From Austropuccinia psidii (taxonomy: Eukaryota; Basidiomycota; Pucciniomycetes; Pucciniales; Sphaerophragmiaceae), in contig JALGQZ010000009.1 of assembly GCA_023105745.1 (NCBI GenBank), positions 37,128,409-37,192,408 of the forward strand: 64,000 nucleotides of DNA, in the 5' to 3' direction. Positions 22,697-35,159 of this stretch are shown piece by piece. A model generated the notes under the pieces. It ran no database searches. It had not been told where the DNA came from and saw nothing but the letters and a program-made list of their open reading frames with translations. Within the stretch, counting starts at the first letter, position 1. Every line of letters starts with the position of its first letter. The position numbers and the translations under genes are program-made.

Positions 22697-24857
22697 TGTG
22701 AGCCTGTGAGGTATGTATGACATACCCATAAGGCCACAAATAACTTTATACACAGTTGATTTAGTCTTGAACAGGCTTATCAATTTGATTTAAAATGAAA
22801 CATAACAAAAAATAATTATGAATTTTTTTGGATAAACAAATTTATAAGTATTACATCATTTTTAATTCTACTCCAAAAATAACCTAGGGTAGACCCATAG
22901 GGTTTTATACCCAAAAATGGTTGTTTCTTCCGTTATTAGAAGATTCAATAATCTCAAAGTACAATTGCAACTTTTTTAACATTATTTAATCTTGTTAAGC
23001 TTAATCTTAAGTATACTTGAATTTAAAGTTGCATAAAGTTTATGCAAACCTACCAAAAATTTGGTTAAAATTGAGGTGTTTTGTATATTTATTGAATTGG
23101 CTAAGGATTTGTCATACATAATTCAAATCCTTTGTGAGCTCAATTTAAAATGGTTTAAGGCTGTAGTATGGCTTTAAATGAATAAAAGGGCAAAATCCAT
23201 GCAAAAAGGTGTGACAAATGAAAAAGACCAAACAGAGCTGAGGTACCCAGCTTTTTGGATCTGCAAGGATTCAATTAATGTTTTTCACCTGTGTTGGAGG
23301 ATTTAAAACCTTATTCAATCTTTAATATTAGAACTTGATCCAAGCTTAAGTTTTGAACTGGTTTTATCCCAATTTGGACAGGAATTTCAAGCTTCCAAAG
23401 GGTAACTCCCAATATGCAAGCTTCAAATCAAGGTTTCAGGAACTTTCAAAGCTCAATTAAGCTTAAAAATCCTAAACAAAATTGAAACTTTAAAGCTACA
23501 AGTATTGAAACCTTATCAAAAGCTAAGTTTTGGTGTGTATTTCTATTTTACTTGGAAAAATAGGAATAACTTCAAAAAATCATTAAAATTCCAACTCTTC
23601 ATGTATTTGCTTGAAGATTTTACACAGCTTCCAAATTTATTTTATATTTCTATAATTTAAATTTCAAGTATCTTTTATAAACAGGTTTTATTGGTAATTA
23701 GCCTGGGAAGTTACTCTTTTAATTATACTTAAAGGAAATTATGATTTCTTTAAAAATTAATTAATAGTTGAGCTTAAGATATTTTTGCTTTAAACTTTTT
23801 TTTTAAGTTTTTCATGTTATTAAATTTAATTAAAATCAACTCAATCTATATTAAAACTTGAAATAATCAATTCAAAAGAGGATTAACATTTCTTGGAGTT
23901 AAGAATAACACTGGTAACTTTAAATTGGAATTAAAAATAAGTTAACTTGAGGTAAGCACCTTATTTTTAAGCATGGTTTTTCAGTTTTGACCTTAGCACC
24001 CCCTCTATATCCATTATGAATAATGAGAGCTGCTCTTAAAGCATAAAAATAGCTCCCACATCACTGTTTTTGTCAATAATTATTATTCATTCCAATCATA
24101 TTAGACATTTAAACAGAAAAAGGTTTATCAAATATAAAATCTTATTATAAAAGTACCTCTTGAGTTTTCTTATTCCTTATTAATTTCAAAATTCTAAGAA
24201 TTGAAATTATAGAATTCATATTATTTTTTCCTCACTAATAATACATTTTATTATAGAATATTATTGTCTTAAATATCTTTTAAAATCCACGAATTCCTCT
24301 TGACAACTCTTTAATTGTACCTTTTATCATAAAAAGTTGTATTTTAATTGAAAATATTGATTTTTGGAATTTTTATAGCTTATAATCATTATTTAATAGA
24401 ATACCTCTTGCTGTTTTACTTGTTGTATCAAATAAATATTATCAGTAGGTTTTCCCTAATATTCTATATTTTTATATATATAACTTTCTATAAGAGATAT
24501 CTCTTCACAGTGTGTATGATAATTTCTTTTATAAATCATATTTAAATTTTCAAAAGTGGATAAATATTATTATTATTCATGTTTAAGTGTCTCATTAAGA
24601 GCTTTACACTTCTTATTGTTATAATTGTCTGTGACTATAAAAATAATAGAATAATTAGAATTTACCATAATTATCAAGATTTTTTATCATTAAATTATTC
24701 AATAATAATTAAACCTTTTTTTTCATTATAATTATTTTTAATAATTATATAAATTTTTGGTTATAATATTTAATTATATTATATGTTCTACTGAGGAAAA
24801 TCATAGTACTCTTGATATTTTCTACTATTATCAAGAGTTTGATAGAAAAACCTCTTA
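22697..24857 (+). repeat. gyp-B 5' LTR
   Basis: Starts TGTGAGCCTGTGAGGTATG. The head contains a perfect 7-bp hairpin GGTATGT-ATG-ACATACC (22710-22726). It ends at CCTCTTA, next to a primer-binding-like motif. An ORF at 24348-24545 is Ile/Leu/Phe-rich, has no counterpart in the other LTR copies and is not called. Confidence 0.9.
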
Positions 24858-24876
24858 TTTGGGGGCTTGGAAATTA
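24858..24876 (+). other. gyp-B primer-binding-like site
   Basis: TTTGGGGGCTTGGAAATTA directly follows the 5' LTR. The first 13 bases equal those of gyp-C (49811), while the distal part is mutated. Confidence 0.6.
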
Positions 24877-25250
24877 TTCTTACCAGTGTTTGGGACATAG
24901 TCATATTCTAGACCTTATTTTACTGTTTTTGGAAGGAAAATTTTCATATTTACTTTAATATTGGCTTTTTTGGGACTTATCCCTCATTGATAATCTTTAT
25001 AATATTAATAAAAAAAATTCTGTTAAGAATATTATTTTAAACAATATACTATTGAGTGATTTGGCATAAACTTCTATTGTCTAACTGGTGGCTTTTTCAC
25101 ATCACAGACTTGAAATTTATTTGTTGAGTTATTCTAGTATAAAGTGAATAATAATACAATTTTGATTAATAAATTATTGATTGCATAATTATTATTTCCT
25201 TAAACAAAATAAAAATTTCAAAGTTAAAAATATCTACTTAGAACTGGTTT

Positions 25251-25734
25251 ATGGAAGCAAAGCAACAGGAGTGGGAATTTCTTCCAAGTGTTTGGATAGG
25301 CACAATGAACTCTTATCTTCAAGTGAAGATGTTCATGGGCCCACAAAAGACAGAAGATCTTCTGAGGGGTTGGACACCCATTTCTCTCAAAGCAAAAGTC
25401 CAACAGATAAATGCTTGTTTCAAAAACCAAATTATTTTGTCAGAGGACCAGATGAAGAAGTTGGCCCAAGGAAAGGAAAACAGCTCAGTAGAAGCTCCTC
25501 AAGCCTCCACAAGCAAAAATTTGGCCTCAACAAGTGCCAAAAAAGGAAAAGCAAGCCCCAAAGAACAATCAGAAGGGCAAGAAAAAGGCAAAGTCCAAAT
25601 GTAACAAGCCTTACCCACAGAATTACAGAATTCCAAAGAGAGAAAATCCAGCCATGGACAATGTGTTCAATATGGCAAGAACTCTGATTAAATTCAAAAA
25701 CAAGGAGGAGGAAAGAATGAACCACTCCTTTTAA
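25251..25734 (+). pseudogene. gyp-B gag N-terminal ORF (ORF1), frameshifted
   Basis: First part in one frame (25251-25604): QEWEFLPSVWIGTMNSYLQV...FMGPQKTEDLLRGWTP, matching the gyp-A and gyp-C gag block. The second part is in the next frame (25534-25734): NKPYPQNYRIPKREN..MDNVFNMARTL, ending RMNHSF. The start and the first ~60 codons seen in gyp-C are not recognisable here. The following pol frame lies at -1 relative to the end of this ORF and is open through the overlap. Confidence 0.7.
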
Positions 25735-25739
25735 AGCTT

Positions 25740-26983
25740 GTGAATCATTTTGAAATCTTCAATAAAGACATTTTAGAAAATTTAAACAATTCTGACTATA
25801 TCCAACAGAAGTTGGGTAGAGATATTTTACAAGTAAAAGAGTCACAAAAGACCATTATTTGTCTAGAAAATGTAAATAAAGAATATATTTTGTCTTTGAT
25901 GCATGTTTGTGATAGAATTGAGTCCAAAGTCCCTTTTCTCAATTAACCAGGTGATAATTCTATATCTTTTATTAAAAATCGATTAAAAGATTTAAGAATA
26001 CAAGTACAAAACTTGGATAATTCAACTGGTCACAATGCCGCTCTTTTTCAAGAACAATTGGAAAAAAGTGATCAAGAAAGACTTGAATCTAAAAAGATAT
26101 TCAATCAAGCATCAGAAACATATCACTATAAAATGAGCTACAAAGACAGTCCACACCAATTCTTGACAGGAATGTGTTGAACTTGAATAATGACTTACAC
26201 CATATAGCTTCAAGTAATGCAGAAGTGGATGCTGCCTGTAATTCTAAGGACATTCCCACATTACAGGAATGGAAAAATTTCAGTGGTTAAGGAAAATATA
26301 ATCATATGGAATCTATGAAAAAGTTTGATATGTTTAAAGAAGACTTGAACATACCAGATTAATATATCAGTGCCATATTACACTCCATATTTACCAAATC
26401 AGAAAAGAAATGGTATTATAAAATGAGGCAAGACCATGGTAAACATTCTTGTCCTTGGTGAAAAGAACAAATTATTTCCAAATGGGCAAATAATTCCTGT
26501 AGAATTAGTATGGAGAATTCTTTTGAAGAAGCCATTTTCAATATTGAGAGGAACAGGCCCATGTCCTGGTTTCTTAAACAGAAAGACAGATCAACTGCCC
26601 TTCATCCTGATATTTCTGAAACAATGGTACATAAAAGGATATTAAGGAAGTTTGGTGGTGACCTTGAGCATGCTATAAGAAGCAGATGTATTGAGCCTTT
26701 CTCTACAGAAGATTATATCAAACCCATGGAAGACATTACTACCAGAACAAAAATTGGTATAAATAGGTATAAACCCCCAATAGACAATAATACTTGTGGG
26801 AAACCAATTGCAATACCAAACAACCCACAAGACATAGATCTTTTGAAATTTCATAAATGTGGAAGTACATCTCATTTGGCAAATACTTATCCAAAAATTA
26901 TAGGAATTAATGAGATACAAATTGAAAAAGCTGAAGATACAAAAGAAACAGTTGATGTATCTTTACCTGAAAGTGATTCTTAG
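25740..26983 (+). pseudogene. gyp-B gag: coiled coil, capsid, degenerate zinc knuckle
   Basis: 25740-25946 is the charged helical spacer. The capsid is fragmentary near 26260-26500 (EWKNF, GKYNHM-like, KWYYKMRQ), then open at 26510-26983. That stretch includes WFLKQKDR, FGGDLEHAIRSRC and RTKIG. The zinc knuckle reads FHKCGSTSHLANTYPK: the first and last Cys of C-X2-C-X4-H-X4-C are Phe and Tyr, so it could not bind zinc normally. Confidence 0.75.
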
Positions 26984-27049
26984 CCTTATGAAGAAGAATA
27001 ATTGCCAGATCAACTTAGTTTAGAAACCATCAATGTATCTTTTGAGGTC

Positions 27050-27650
27050 AGAGAAGTGTATACTCACTTACCACAGTTCAGTGATGAATGTGTGGATCTC
27101 ATACATTTGCAAGATTCCAGAATGCAGGAAACCAAGCCTACCAGAGGAAAAGGTTATATAGCTGGATAATCTTTTATCACTAATATGGTGATAAAAAATG
27201 AAAAAGCAAGGTAAATCTTGACTCAGGTCCTTTCATCACTTGTGTTGGCAAAGATTATCTTGAAAACATTTATACCAATTTGCAAGAAAAATTAATTCCT
27301 ATTGAAGGTGTAAAATTCAGCAGCTCTAGCCAAGATATGCACCCTGTGGGCATTATTGAAGCAGAAATGATATTTCCTTACCCTGCAGGAAGCATCAGAC
27401 CAAAAGCTGGATTTTTTTCATGAATAACTGCACTTCAAAAAATTGTATACTTGGAAATTATTATCTCAATATTTATTGTATCTATATTAATAATCTTAAA
27501 GATAGATCTTTGACTATAGGGGAAAATAAAACACAAAAGCTTTATTTTCCTCTAGAGAAGAAAGAAATAACTTTCATCAGACAAGTAAAAAATTTCAATA
27601 AGGAAATATTTTTTTCAGATCAATTAATTGAAGCAAAACTTAGTCCTTAA
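27050..27650 (+). pseudogene. gyp-B protease region
   Basis: The active-site segment NLDSGPFITCVGKDYL is readable at about 27214-27261 with Asp at 27220-27222, but upstream stops and a frame change separate it from gag. 27420-27650 continues in the conserved NCTSKNCILGNYYLNIY segment. Two TAA codons (about 27648 and 27669) cut the link to RT. Confidence 0.75.
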
Positions 27651-27752
27651 TTAACATTAGAAATGAAGTAAAACCTTATTGGAGTTTTATTTCAATATAG
27701 GGAAGACTTTTCTTTTGATAATAAGCCACTAAGGGCTTTTAAAGGCCATGAA

Positions 27753-28730
27753 GTGAATGTTATGCTTACTGTGGAAAGACCTTACCCTCCACTATTAATA
27801 ATATCAGCTTACCCAACTAGCCCCAGGGCTAGAGAAGCATTGGAATCTCATATCAATGAGCTGATGAAACTGGGAGTCTTTAGAAAAGCTGGACACAATG
27901 AGGAAGTAGAAGTCACAACCCCTGTAATCATTAATTGGCATAATGATAAACCAAGGATGGTTGGTTATTTTAGAGCATTGAATAACTGTACTCTTCCACA
28001 CAGGTATCAAATTCCTAGAATCTATGAGACTTTGACTCAATTATCCAAAGAAAGATTCATCACTTCCATGGATTCCCTTAAATTTTTCCATCAGAATGTC
28101 TTGGCACCTCATGCTATTAAATTATTGAGAATAATTTTCCATTGTGGTATTTATGAATACTTGAGGATTCCTTTTGGTATTAAAAATGTGCCCTCTCATC
28201 ATCAAAGAATTATGAATACCATTTTCCCACATGAATTATCAGAGGGATGGTTAATCATCTATATTGATGACATTATTATTTGTTCAGAAACCTGGCAGTT
28301 AAATTTACAGAGACTTTCATTAGTACCTAAGAAAATTCTTCAAGTGAACATGAAAATATCTCTTAAAAAATCTAATCTTGGATTCCATGAATTAAAAGCT
28401 CTAGTACATTTAGTTTCAGGACTAAGCCTTGGTGTTTATAAAAACAAAGTGTCTGCAGTCTTACTGAAACAAATGCCTAAGAACAAGAAAGAAATGATTT
28501 CTTTCTTAGGGATTTCCAGTTATTACAGGCAGCACCTTAAATATTTTTCAATCCATTCCAAATCATTTTACACAATTTGTGACCAACAAACTGTCTTTGA
28601 AATGACACAAGAAAGTATTAAAGCATATGATAAAATCAAGTATTCCTTAACCAATGCACCATTATTATTGATTCCAGACTTGAAACTTCCTTTCAAGCTA
28701 TATATATGGACAAAGTTGGTGAAGTTTTAG
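27753..28730 (+). pseudogene. gyp-B reverse transcriptase
   Basis: A 325-codon open stretch. It carries ERPYPPLLIISAY at the N-terminus, SMDSLKFFHQN with D107, FGIKNVPSHHQ and the catalytic YIDDIIICS (Y170, D172, D173). RT thumb and connection follow to the start of RNase H. YFRALNN replaces the usual GDFRALN. The frame is lost at about 28710 within the first RNase H motif (LYIWTKLVKF, where relatives read LYVDAS). The RT core is the best-kept domain of this element. Confidence 0.9.
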
Positions 28731-29271
28731 GTGTAGGTCTTCATCAAGCTCAAATTGTCAATGAAAAGCCTTATAAAGGTCCAGTTTGTTTAGCTTTAAG
28801 ATAACTTAAGCCTACAGGGGCTAGGTATGGAGAAATTAAAATGGAGTTCCTTTTCCTTGTTTGGGATTTGTAAAAACTTCATTATTATCTTGATGGTAGT
28901 GTTTTTGAAGTCATTACTGGTTGTAATGTTGTAAAATCACTCCCTAACATGAAAACTCCCAACAGACACATTTTAAGATGGCAGATTGCTATACAGTAGT
29001 ATAGAGGCAATATTACCATAGCACATGAAGCTGGAAATATTCACAAGAATGCTTATGGCTTGATCAGATGAGAATTACCCAATACAACTGATAATCCTGC
29101 TTATGTTCCTGCAAATGCAGAATCTCAAATTCCAATTGAAGGAATTAATATCACAGATGTAGGAACAAAATTATTGGAAGAGGTTAGATAAAGCTATAAG
29201 AAAGATAAGAATTTTCATATTCTTACTTCTCTCCTTAGGAATATTGAAAGGATACAGCTTTAGCTAATTTT
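28731..29271 (+). pseudogene. gyp-B RNase H and linker, decayed
   Basis: Short in-frame pieces match the gyp-A and gyp-C RNase [42 protein letters not shown] and HKNAYGL. At least six stops and one frame change intervene, and the catalytic Asp positions TDC and NADG read TGC (Gly replaces Asp) and NAYG (Tyr replaces Asp). Confidence 0.8.
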
Positions 29272-30747
29272 TTGGCTGATATATGGAAAACATCATATGA
29301 CAATGTAATATTTCATTTGTTTGATGGTATCTTGTATCATGGGTCTAAACACACATGTGTAATGGTCTTATTTAGTAGAATGTTAATTAACACAAAATTA
29401 CTAGAATGCCATTGCAACATTCATTCTGGACATTTTTCTGAAGATGGCACAATGGAAAAAACTAAGACATGTGCTTGGTGGCCATCTTGGAGAAGATATG
29501 TCATTGAGTATTGTTACAGTTGTGACAGATTCCAGAAGTTCAATTAAGCTCCTGGTAAAATATTTGGCTTAATGATTCATATCAAAGAACCAAGTACCCC
29601 ATGGGAAGTGGTTCATATGGATTTGGTAACTGACTCACCAACTTGTGGTGAAAGAATTTACAATTCCTGTCTTGCTATGGTGGAAAGGTACAGAAAACCC
29701 CCAATCTTTTTTCCATGTCATAAAGATGACACAGCTATTGACACAGCTCTATTAATTTGGAACATAGTAATATCTCATACTGGTATCTTTAAAAATATCA
29801 TTATTTATAGAGACCCAAAATTTACATTAGCCTTATGGAAAAATTGACATAAGCTTTTGGGTACAAAACCACCATTATTAACAGCTTACCATCCACAGAC
29901 TGATGAATTAGCAGAGAGAATGATTCAGACCCTTGAGGAAATGATCAGGAGATTTTGTGCTTATGGCCTGGAGCTTAAAGATTCTGATGGCTTTGCCCAT
30001 GATTGGTGTACTCTTATACCAGCATTGGAATTATTCTACAAGACCTCCATCCATGCTTCAACAGGAAAAACTCCTGCAATGTTGGAGAAAGGATGGAACC
30101 CCAAACTTCCAGTTGATACTTTGAAAAAAGATCTGGTTGATATTCATATATCTGCTTCAATCTTTAAGTTATTGCTTGATAAAGTAAGACATCATTAAAA
30201 TCAAAGCATGAATGATGCCTTTGAATATGCTAAACAGAAATGGGATAAAAGTCATAAAACCCCAGAATTCAAAGTAGGGGACTTAATACTAGTTTCAACC
30301 TTGAACTTTAATAATATTAAAGGCCTAAAGAAACTAAAAGATGCCATTTCAGGACCATTTATTATTAAAGCCCTTCATGGGACAAATACAGTACAAGTAG
30401 AACTGTCAGGAGAATTGGAAAACAAACATCCAACTTTCCCTGTCAGTCTGGTAAAGAATTACACTTCAAGTGATAAGGAATTATTTCCTTTAAGAAATGA
30501 AACACCCTTAGAAGTACCCCCACTAGACCAAATTGAGGATAAAAAGGTACTAAGAGTCTTAAAAGGAAGAAGACTTAGGGGAAAAATGAAAGAGAATACT
30601 TGGTCAGGTACAGAAATCCACAACATGAAGATGAATGGATTGAAGAGATTAAAATACCTGATTCCCAAAGGTTTTTCAGAAGATTCAGACATGAGAGAAG
30701 ACCAATTGCTCATTAAAAGCTTTGATTGTGTGCTTTACATATTTTAA
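29272..30747 (+). pseudogene. gyp-B integrase and C-terminal tail
   Basis: Four open pieces in near-continuous order. 29272-29547 is the zinc domain (H47, H54, C81, C84). 29572-29847 is the start of the core with HMDLV (first Asp kept), but IIIYRDPKF has Tyr where SDRDPKF has the second catalytic Asp. 29857-30198 keeps the Glu (ELAERM). 30208-30747 is the C-terminal domain with [13 protein letters not shown] and a decayed chromodomain-like tail. Single stops at about 29546, 29846 and 30196 separate the pieces. It would be inactive even with readthrough. Confidence 0.88.
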
Positions 30748-30849
30748 ATTATAAATAGAGAGGTTGGATAGTGGATTATAGTGCCCCAATTTAATTGGGG
30801 GTATACTACAAAGGAAAAATTGTAGTACAATTTGTTTTTCTGTTTGGAA

Positions 30850-33035
30850 TAGGCGCCTGTAAGGTATGTATGAAATACCCATAAGGTGACACATAGCTTT
30901 ATACACAGTTGATTTAATCTTGAACAGACTTATCAACTGAATTTAAAGTAAGAAATAACAAAAAATAAATATAACTTTTTTTCGCATAAACAAAGTTATA
31001 ATTATTATTTCATTTTTTTGGATTCTACTCCAAAAATAAACTAGGGTACACCCATAGGGTGTTATACCCAAAAAGGCTTATTTCTTATGTTATTGGAAGA
31101 TTTAAGAATATCACAGTACTAATGTAACTTTTTAACACTTTTTTAAAATTGTTAAATGTAAGCTCAAATAAGCTTGAATTCAAATTTGCATAAAGTTTAT
31201 TCAAACTTCCCAAAAATTTAGTTAAAATTGAGGTGTTGTGTATATCTACTGACTTTACTAAGAATTTGCCATATAGAGTGTAAATCCTGCAATATCTCAA
31301 CTCAAAATATTTCCAGGCCATAGTAAGGCTTTAAATAAATAAAAGGGAAAAATTCATGCAGAAAGGTGGGGCAAACAAAAAAACACCAAATAGAGCTGGG
31401 GTACCCAAATTTTTAGATATGCAAGGATTCAATTAAGGTTTTCCACCTGTATTGGAAGATCTTTCCCCTTATTTAAAATTTAAGATCATAATTTGATCCA
31501 AACTTAAGTTTGAAACTGGTTTTATCCCAATTTGGACAGGAATTTCAAGCTGCCAAAGGGTAAATCCCAATATGCAAGCTTGAAATCAAGGTTTTAAGAA
31601 CTGTCAAAGCTTAATTAAGCTTAAAAAACTTAAATAAGCTTAAAAATTTAAAGTTAAACTCTTTAAAACCTTTTAAAAAGCTAATGTTTGGTGTAAATTT
31701 CTATTTTACATTGAAAAATAGCCATAATGTCAAAAATTCATCAAAAATCCAATTCTCAATGGATTTTCTTGAAGTTTTCACACAGCTTACAAATTGATGT
31801 TTTTTGTGTACAAATAAAATTTTATGTATTTTTTGTAATCAGGTTCTATTGGTGAATTATCCTGGAAAGTTACTCTTTTAATTATACTTAAAGAAAATTA
31901 AGATTTCTTTAAAAAATAATTAATAATTGAGTTCAAGATATTTTTCTTGAAACTAATTTTTTAAGTTTCTCATGTTCTTTAGTTTAATGTAAGTAAACTT
32001 AATTTATGTTAAATCTTAAAATAATTAATCCAAAATAGTATTAAAGCTACTTGGAGTTAAGAATAATACTGGTAGCTTTAAATTGGAATTGAAAATAAGT
32101 TACCTTAAGTTACAAACTTTATTTTTGAGAATTTTCTTTCATTTTTGACCTTAGCATGCCCTCTATATCCATTATGAATAATTAGAGCTGCTCTTCAGGA
32201 ATAAAAAGAGCCTACACATCACTTTTTTTGTCAATAATCATTATTCATTCCAATCATATTAGAAATTATAACAGGAAAAGTTTTATTAAATATAAAATCT
32301 TATTATTAAATTAATTCTTAAGCTCTTTCATCCTTTATTAATTTTAAAGTTAAAGAATTGAAATCATAGAATTCATATTTTAGTTTTAATCATCAATAAT
32401 AATTTTTATTATATAAAATTATTGTCTTAAATATCTTTTAAAATCCACAATTTCCTCTAAAAATTCTTTAATCATATTTTTTATCATAAAAATTTGTTTA
32501 TCTTTTAAAATATTGTTTTTTGGATTTTTTTTTAACTTATAATAATTATTTAATATAATAACTGTTTTTGTATGAATTGTTGTATTAAATAAATATTATA
32601 AGTAAGTTTTCTATAAAGCTCTATATTTTTTTATTTATTATTAGTTTTTTTTATAGAGTATTCTAAAAGAGATATCTCTGCACAGTGTGTATGATAATTT
32701 GTTTCAAAAATAATATCTATATTATTTATAAATGGATAAATATTATTATTTTTCATGTGTAATTGTCTTATCAAGAGATTTACACTTCTTATTGTTATAA
32801 TTGTCTGTGACTATAAGAATAATAGAATAATTATAATTAAGTATAATTATTAAGATTTTTTTATTATTGAATCCTTTAGTAATAATTAAATTCCTTTTTT
32901 TTATCATAAGTATTCTCAATAATTATATAATTTTTTGGTTATAATATTTAATTATATTATATTCTCTACTGAGGACAGTCGTAGTACTCATGATATTTGC
33001 TACTCTTATAAAGATTCTCATAGACAAACCTTAAA
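30850..33035 (+). repeat. gyp-B 3' LTR
   Basis: Matches the 5' LTR throughout but with a mutated head (TAGGCGCCTGTAAGG for TGTGAGCCTGTGAGG) and end (CCTTAAA). The head hairpin, the CTAGGGTACACCCATAGGG block and the TATA-like block near 32160 are present. No gene is seen. Confidence 0.88.
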
Positions 33036-33040
33036 ATTTT

Positions 33041-35030
33041 CCTTTTGTTTTTCTCTCATAAGCTCAATAGGAACTTGAACTTCTACTTTCCATTGATCTT
33101 TTTTAGAGTTATTATTTTTAATTTTAAAGAACTAAATGATTTAACCTTTTTTTCTGATAAAAGAAATCATTTTAATAGGTGGCATTCCTCATCTTCAACC
33201 AGAAATTTTCATTCCATAGAAATTGAAAAAAGGCCACCATGTGTGTTTCCCAGTTTAGGGAGGCCTGCCTCCCAACCCAGTTTGAGTGTAGTGATAATTG
33301 AATACCTTTTCCCTAGTAGTAGCTATTACAAATTTCTCCTTGTTATAAATAAGAATAATATCTTCAAAAAAGAAATATAAACCACTTATTTTTTTTCTCT
33401 ACAATATTCATACATTTATCTTTTTAAAGAGAATTTAAGATATAAAGCAACCTGATAATTTATTATTTTATATTTTAGTTTTTTTTAGTATTTGATATTA
33501 TTATAAAATTTTGAAATAAATAGTTCTTTAGAAATAATTATACAAAAAAATCATTTTTTTTAAGCAAAACAAAATAATTTGTTAAAATCTTTAAGTAAGA
33601 ATATTTTAATTATTTTTATTATGAGAAAAATTAAGTAAAGTAGTTTTTCTTCTATTTTATTATATTATATTACACATTTTTTTTATAAATTCTTAATGAT
33701 TTTTTTTTAATAAAATTTTAAATTCAAAGTTTGTTTAATTTTTGAATTAATATTCAACATTATTATTTTTAAAAAATTTGAAATAATTATAGATCTTCAT
33801 AAATATAATTAAATTAATATATCTAATAAATATCATATTTCATTTTAAAAAAAAGTTTTTAATCTAATTTAATAAACAAATGAAGAATTTTGGAGGTTAA
33901 GGAACTTTAAAACTATGAAATACCAAAAAAAAAAATATTTTTTTTTTGTTATTTTCTAAAATTCCTTATGAAATTTTTCCTTTTCTTAAGATTTTTAAAA
34001 AATTAAATACTATAAATTATTTTTTTGTTTGAAATTAAAAAAAAAAAAAACTAAGTGGCTAATTTTTTAATTCATTATGATATTTAATTCATAAATTTAA
34101 AAATTTATTGATTTTTTTTTTATAAAATTATACTTTGTAATTAGCAGTAATCTCCCCCCTTTAAAAAAAATCAAAAAAAAAAAATCAAGTTCTTAATAAA
34201 ATTTCAATTTTCTTTTAAGAAATAAAATTAATTATTATTTGAGTTCAATTTTTTTTAATTTTTGAGAAATATTTAGTTATTTTTGAAATATAACTTATTT
34301 TTTAGTTCAATTTTAGTTTAATGTGAGTTTTATTAACTCAAGGGATTTTTTTGATAATTTTTTTCCATATGAAATATATGTTATTTATTTAATAATTTGG
34401 AGATCTTGATTTTTTCTCTTTTTTTTGGTGAAAATATTATGTTGAGGTGAGATGATATTTTTGGAAATAAATAGAAACTTATTTGTACAATCAAACTAAT
34501 ATACTTATTAATTGATTTAATTTTTTCAATCAATAAAAAAAATATAAACAATTATTTAAGAGTTTGATTTAAAAAGATTTTAATAGATAAATTTCAAGTT
34601 AGCTGAATGCTTTTTTAGGAATAATTTTAGCTATTTGTCAAATTTTTATTTAAAATTAAAGTTTCCATAATTTCAACAAATTTATTTAAAAAAAATCAAT
34701 TGTGATTTATATTTAATTTTTTTTTGTTTTTTTTCATAGCACTTCTAATATTAATTTTTAAAAACAAAGAATTAAAATAAATGTATGAATTGTTTAAAAT
34801 ACTTCCAAAGAAGTTATAATGATTTTTCAATGAAATTTTCAATATTTTATTATTATCAACAAAATTCATACCCAAGTTGTTTTCGATTTTTAATTTTATT
34901 TTGAAGAAAAATTGAGCAAAGAAAAGCAAAAAGCAAAGCCAAAAAACTTGCTGAGAAAAATAAAAACAGATAAATTAAATTTTATCAAAAAAAAACAACC
35001 AAAAAACCTCCGATTAATTTTCAATTTACA
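33041..35030. other. extremely AT-rich intergenic block
   Basis: From about 33400 the sequence is almost pure A/T with long A and T runs (for example 33928-33950, 34038-34052, 34160-34184). The ORF at 33045-33380 contains no recognisable domain, and the minus-strand ORF at 34696-34929 is Asn/Lys/Phe/Ile-rich as chance ORFs are here. No gene or known repeat is seen. Confidence 0.6.
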
Positions 35031-35101
35031 GTAGTACTGTCTTACCTGTAACAAATTGCGTAAGTCTTTTTTTTCGCGACGTTTTTTTTAATCTTACTAC
35101 G

Positions 35102-35138
35102 GCACTGTACAGTACAGTACTGTACTGTACTGTACAGA
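35102..35138. other. GTAC-rich near-palindrome
   Basis: Overlapping ACAGTAC/GTACTGT units make a run that reads almost the same on both strands, centred near 35122. It stands at the change from the AT-rich block to the gene's upstream region. Single GTACAGTAC-type words recur nearby (35028-35041, 35770). Confidence 0.5.
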
Positions 35139-35159
35139 TAGTGGTACTAATCGGGACTA

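Larger units (their letters stand above)
22697..33035 (+). mobile_element. gyp-B: complete Ty3/gypsy LTR retrotransposon, heavily decayed
   Basis: 10.3 kb with LTRs 22697-24857 and 30850-33035 and an exact target duplication ATTTT (22692-22696 and 33036-33040). The interior on the plus strand has gag, protease, RT, RNase H, integrase and a C-terminal tail in chromovirus order, broken by many stops and frameshifts. The LTR ends are mutated (CCTCTTA and CCTTAAA for CCTTACA). The first 100 bases before the 3' LTR are not purine-rich, so the polypurine tract has been lost or displaced. Confidence 0.92.

Noticed and set aside
24348..24545. Hydrophobic 65-codon ORF in the gyp-B 5' LTR
   Set aside because: Ile/Tyr/Phe-rich from AT-rich DNA and not preserved in the other gyp-B LTRs.
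33045..33380. 111-codon ORF beside gyp-B
   Set aside because: No domain, no intron structure, and AT-rich low-complexity content; it could be chance.
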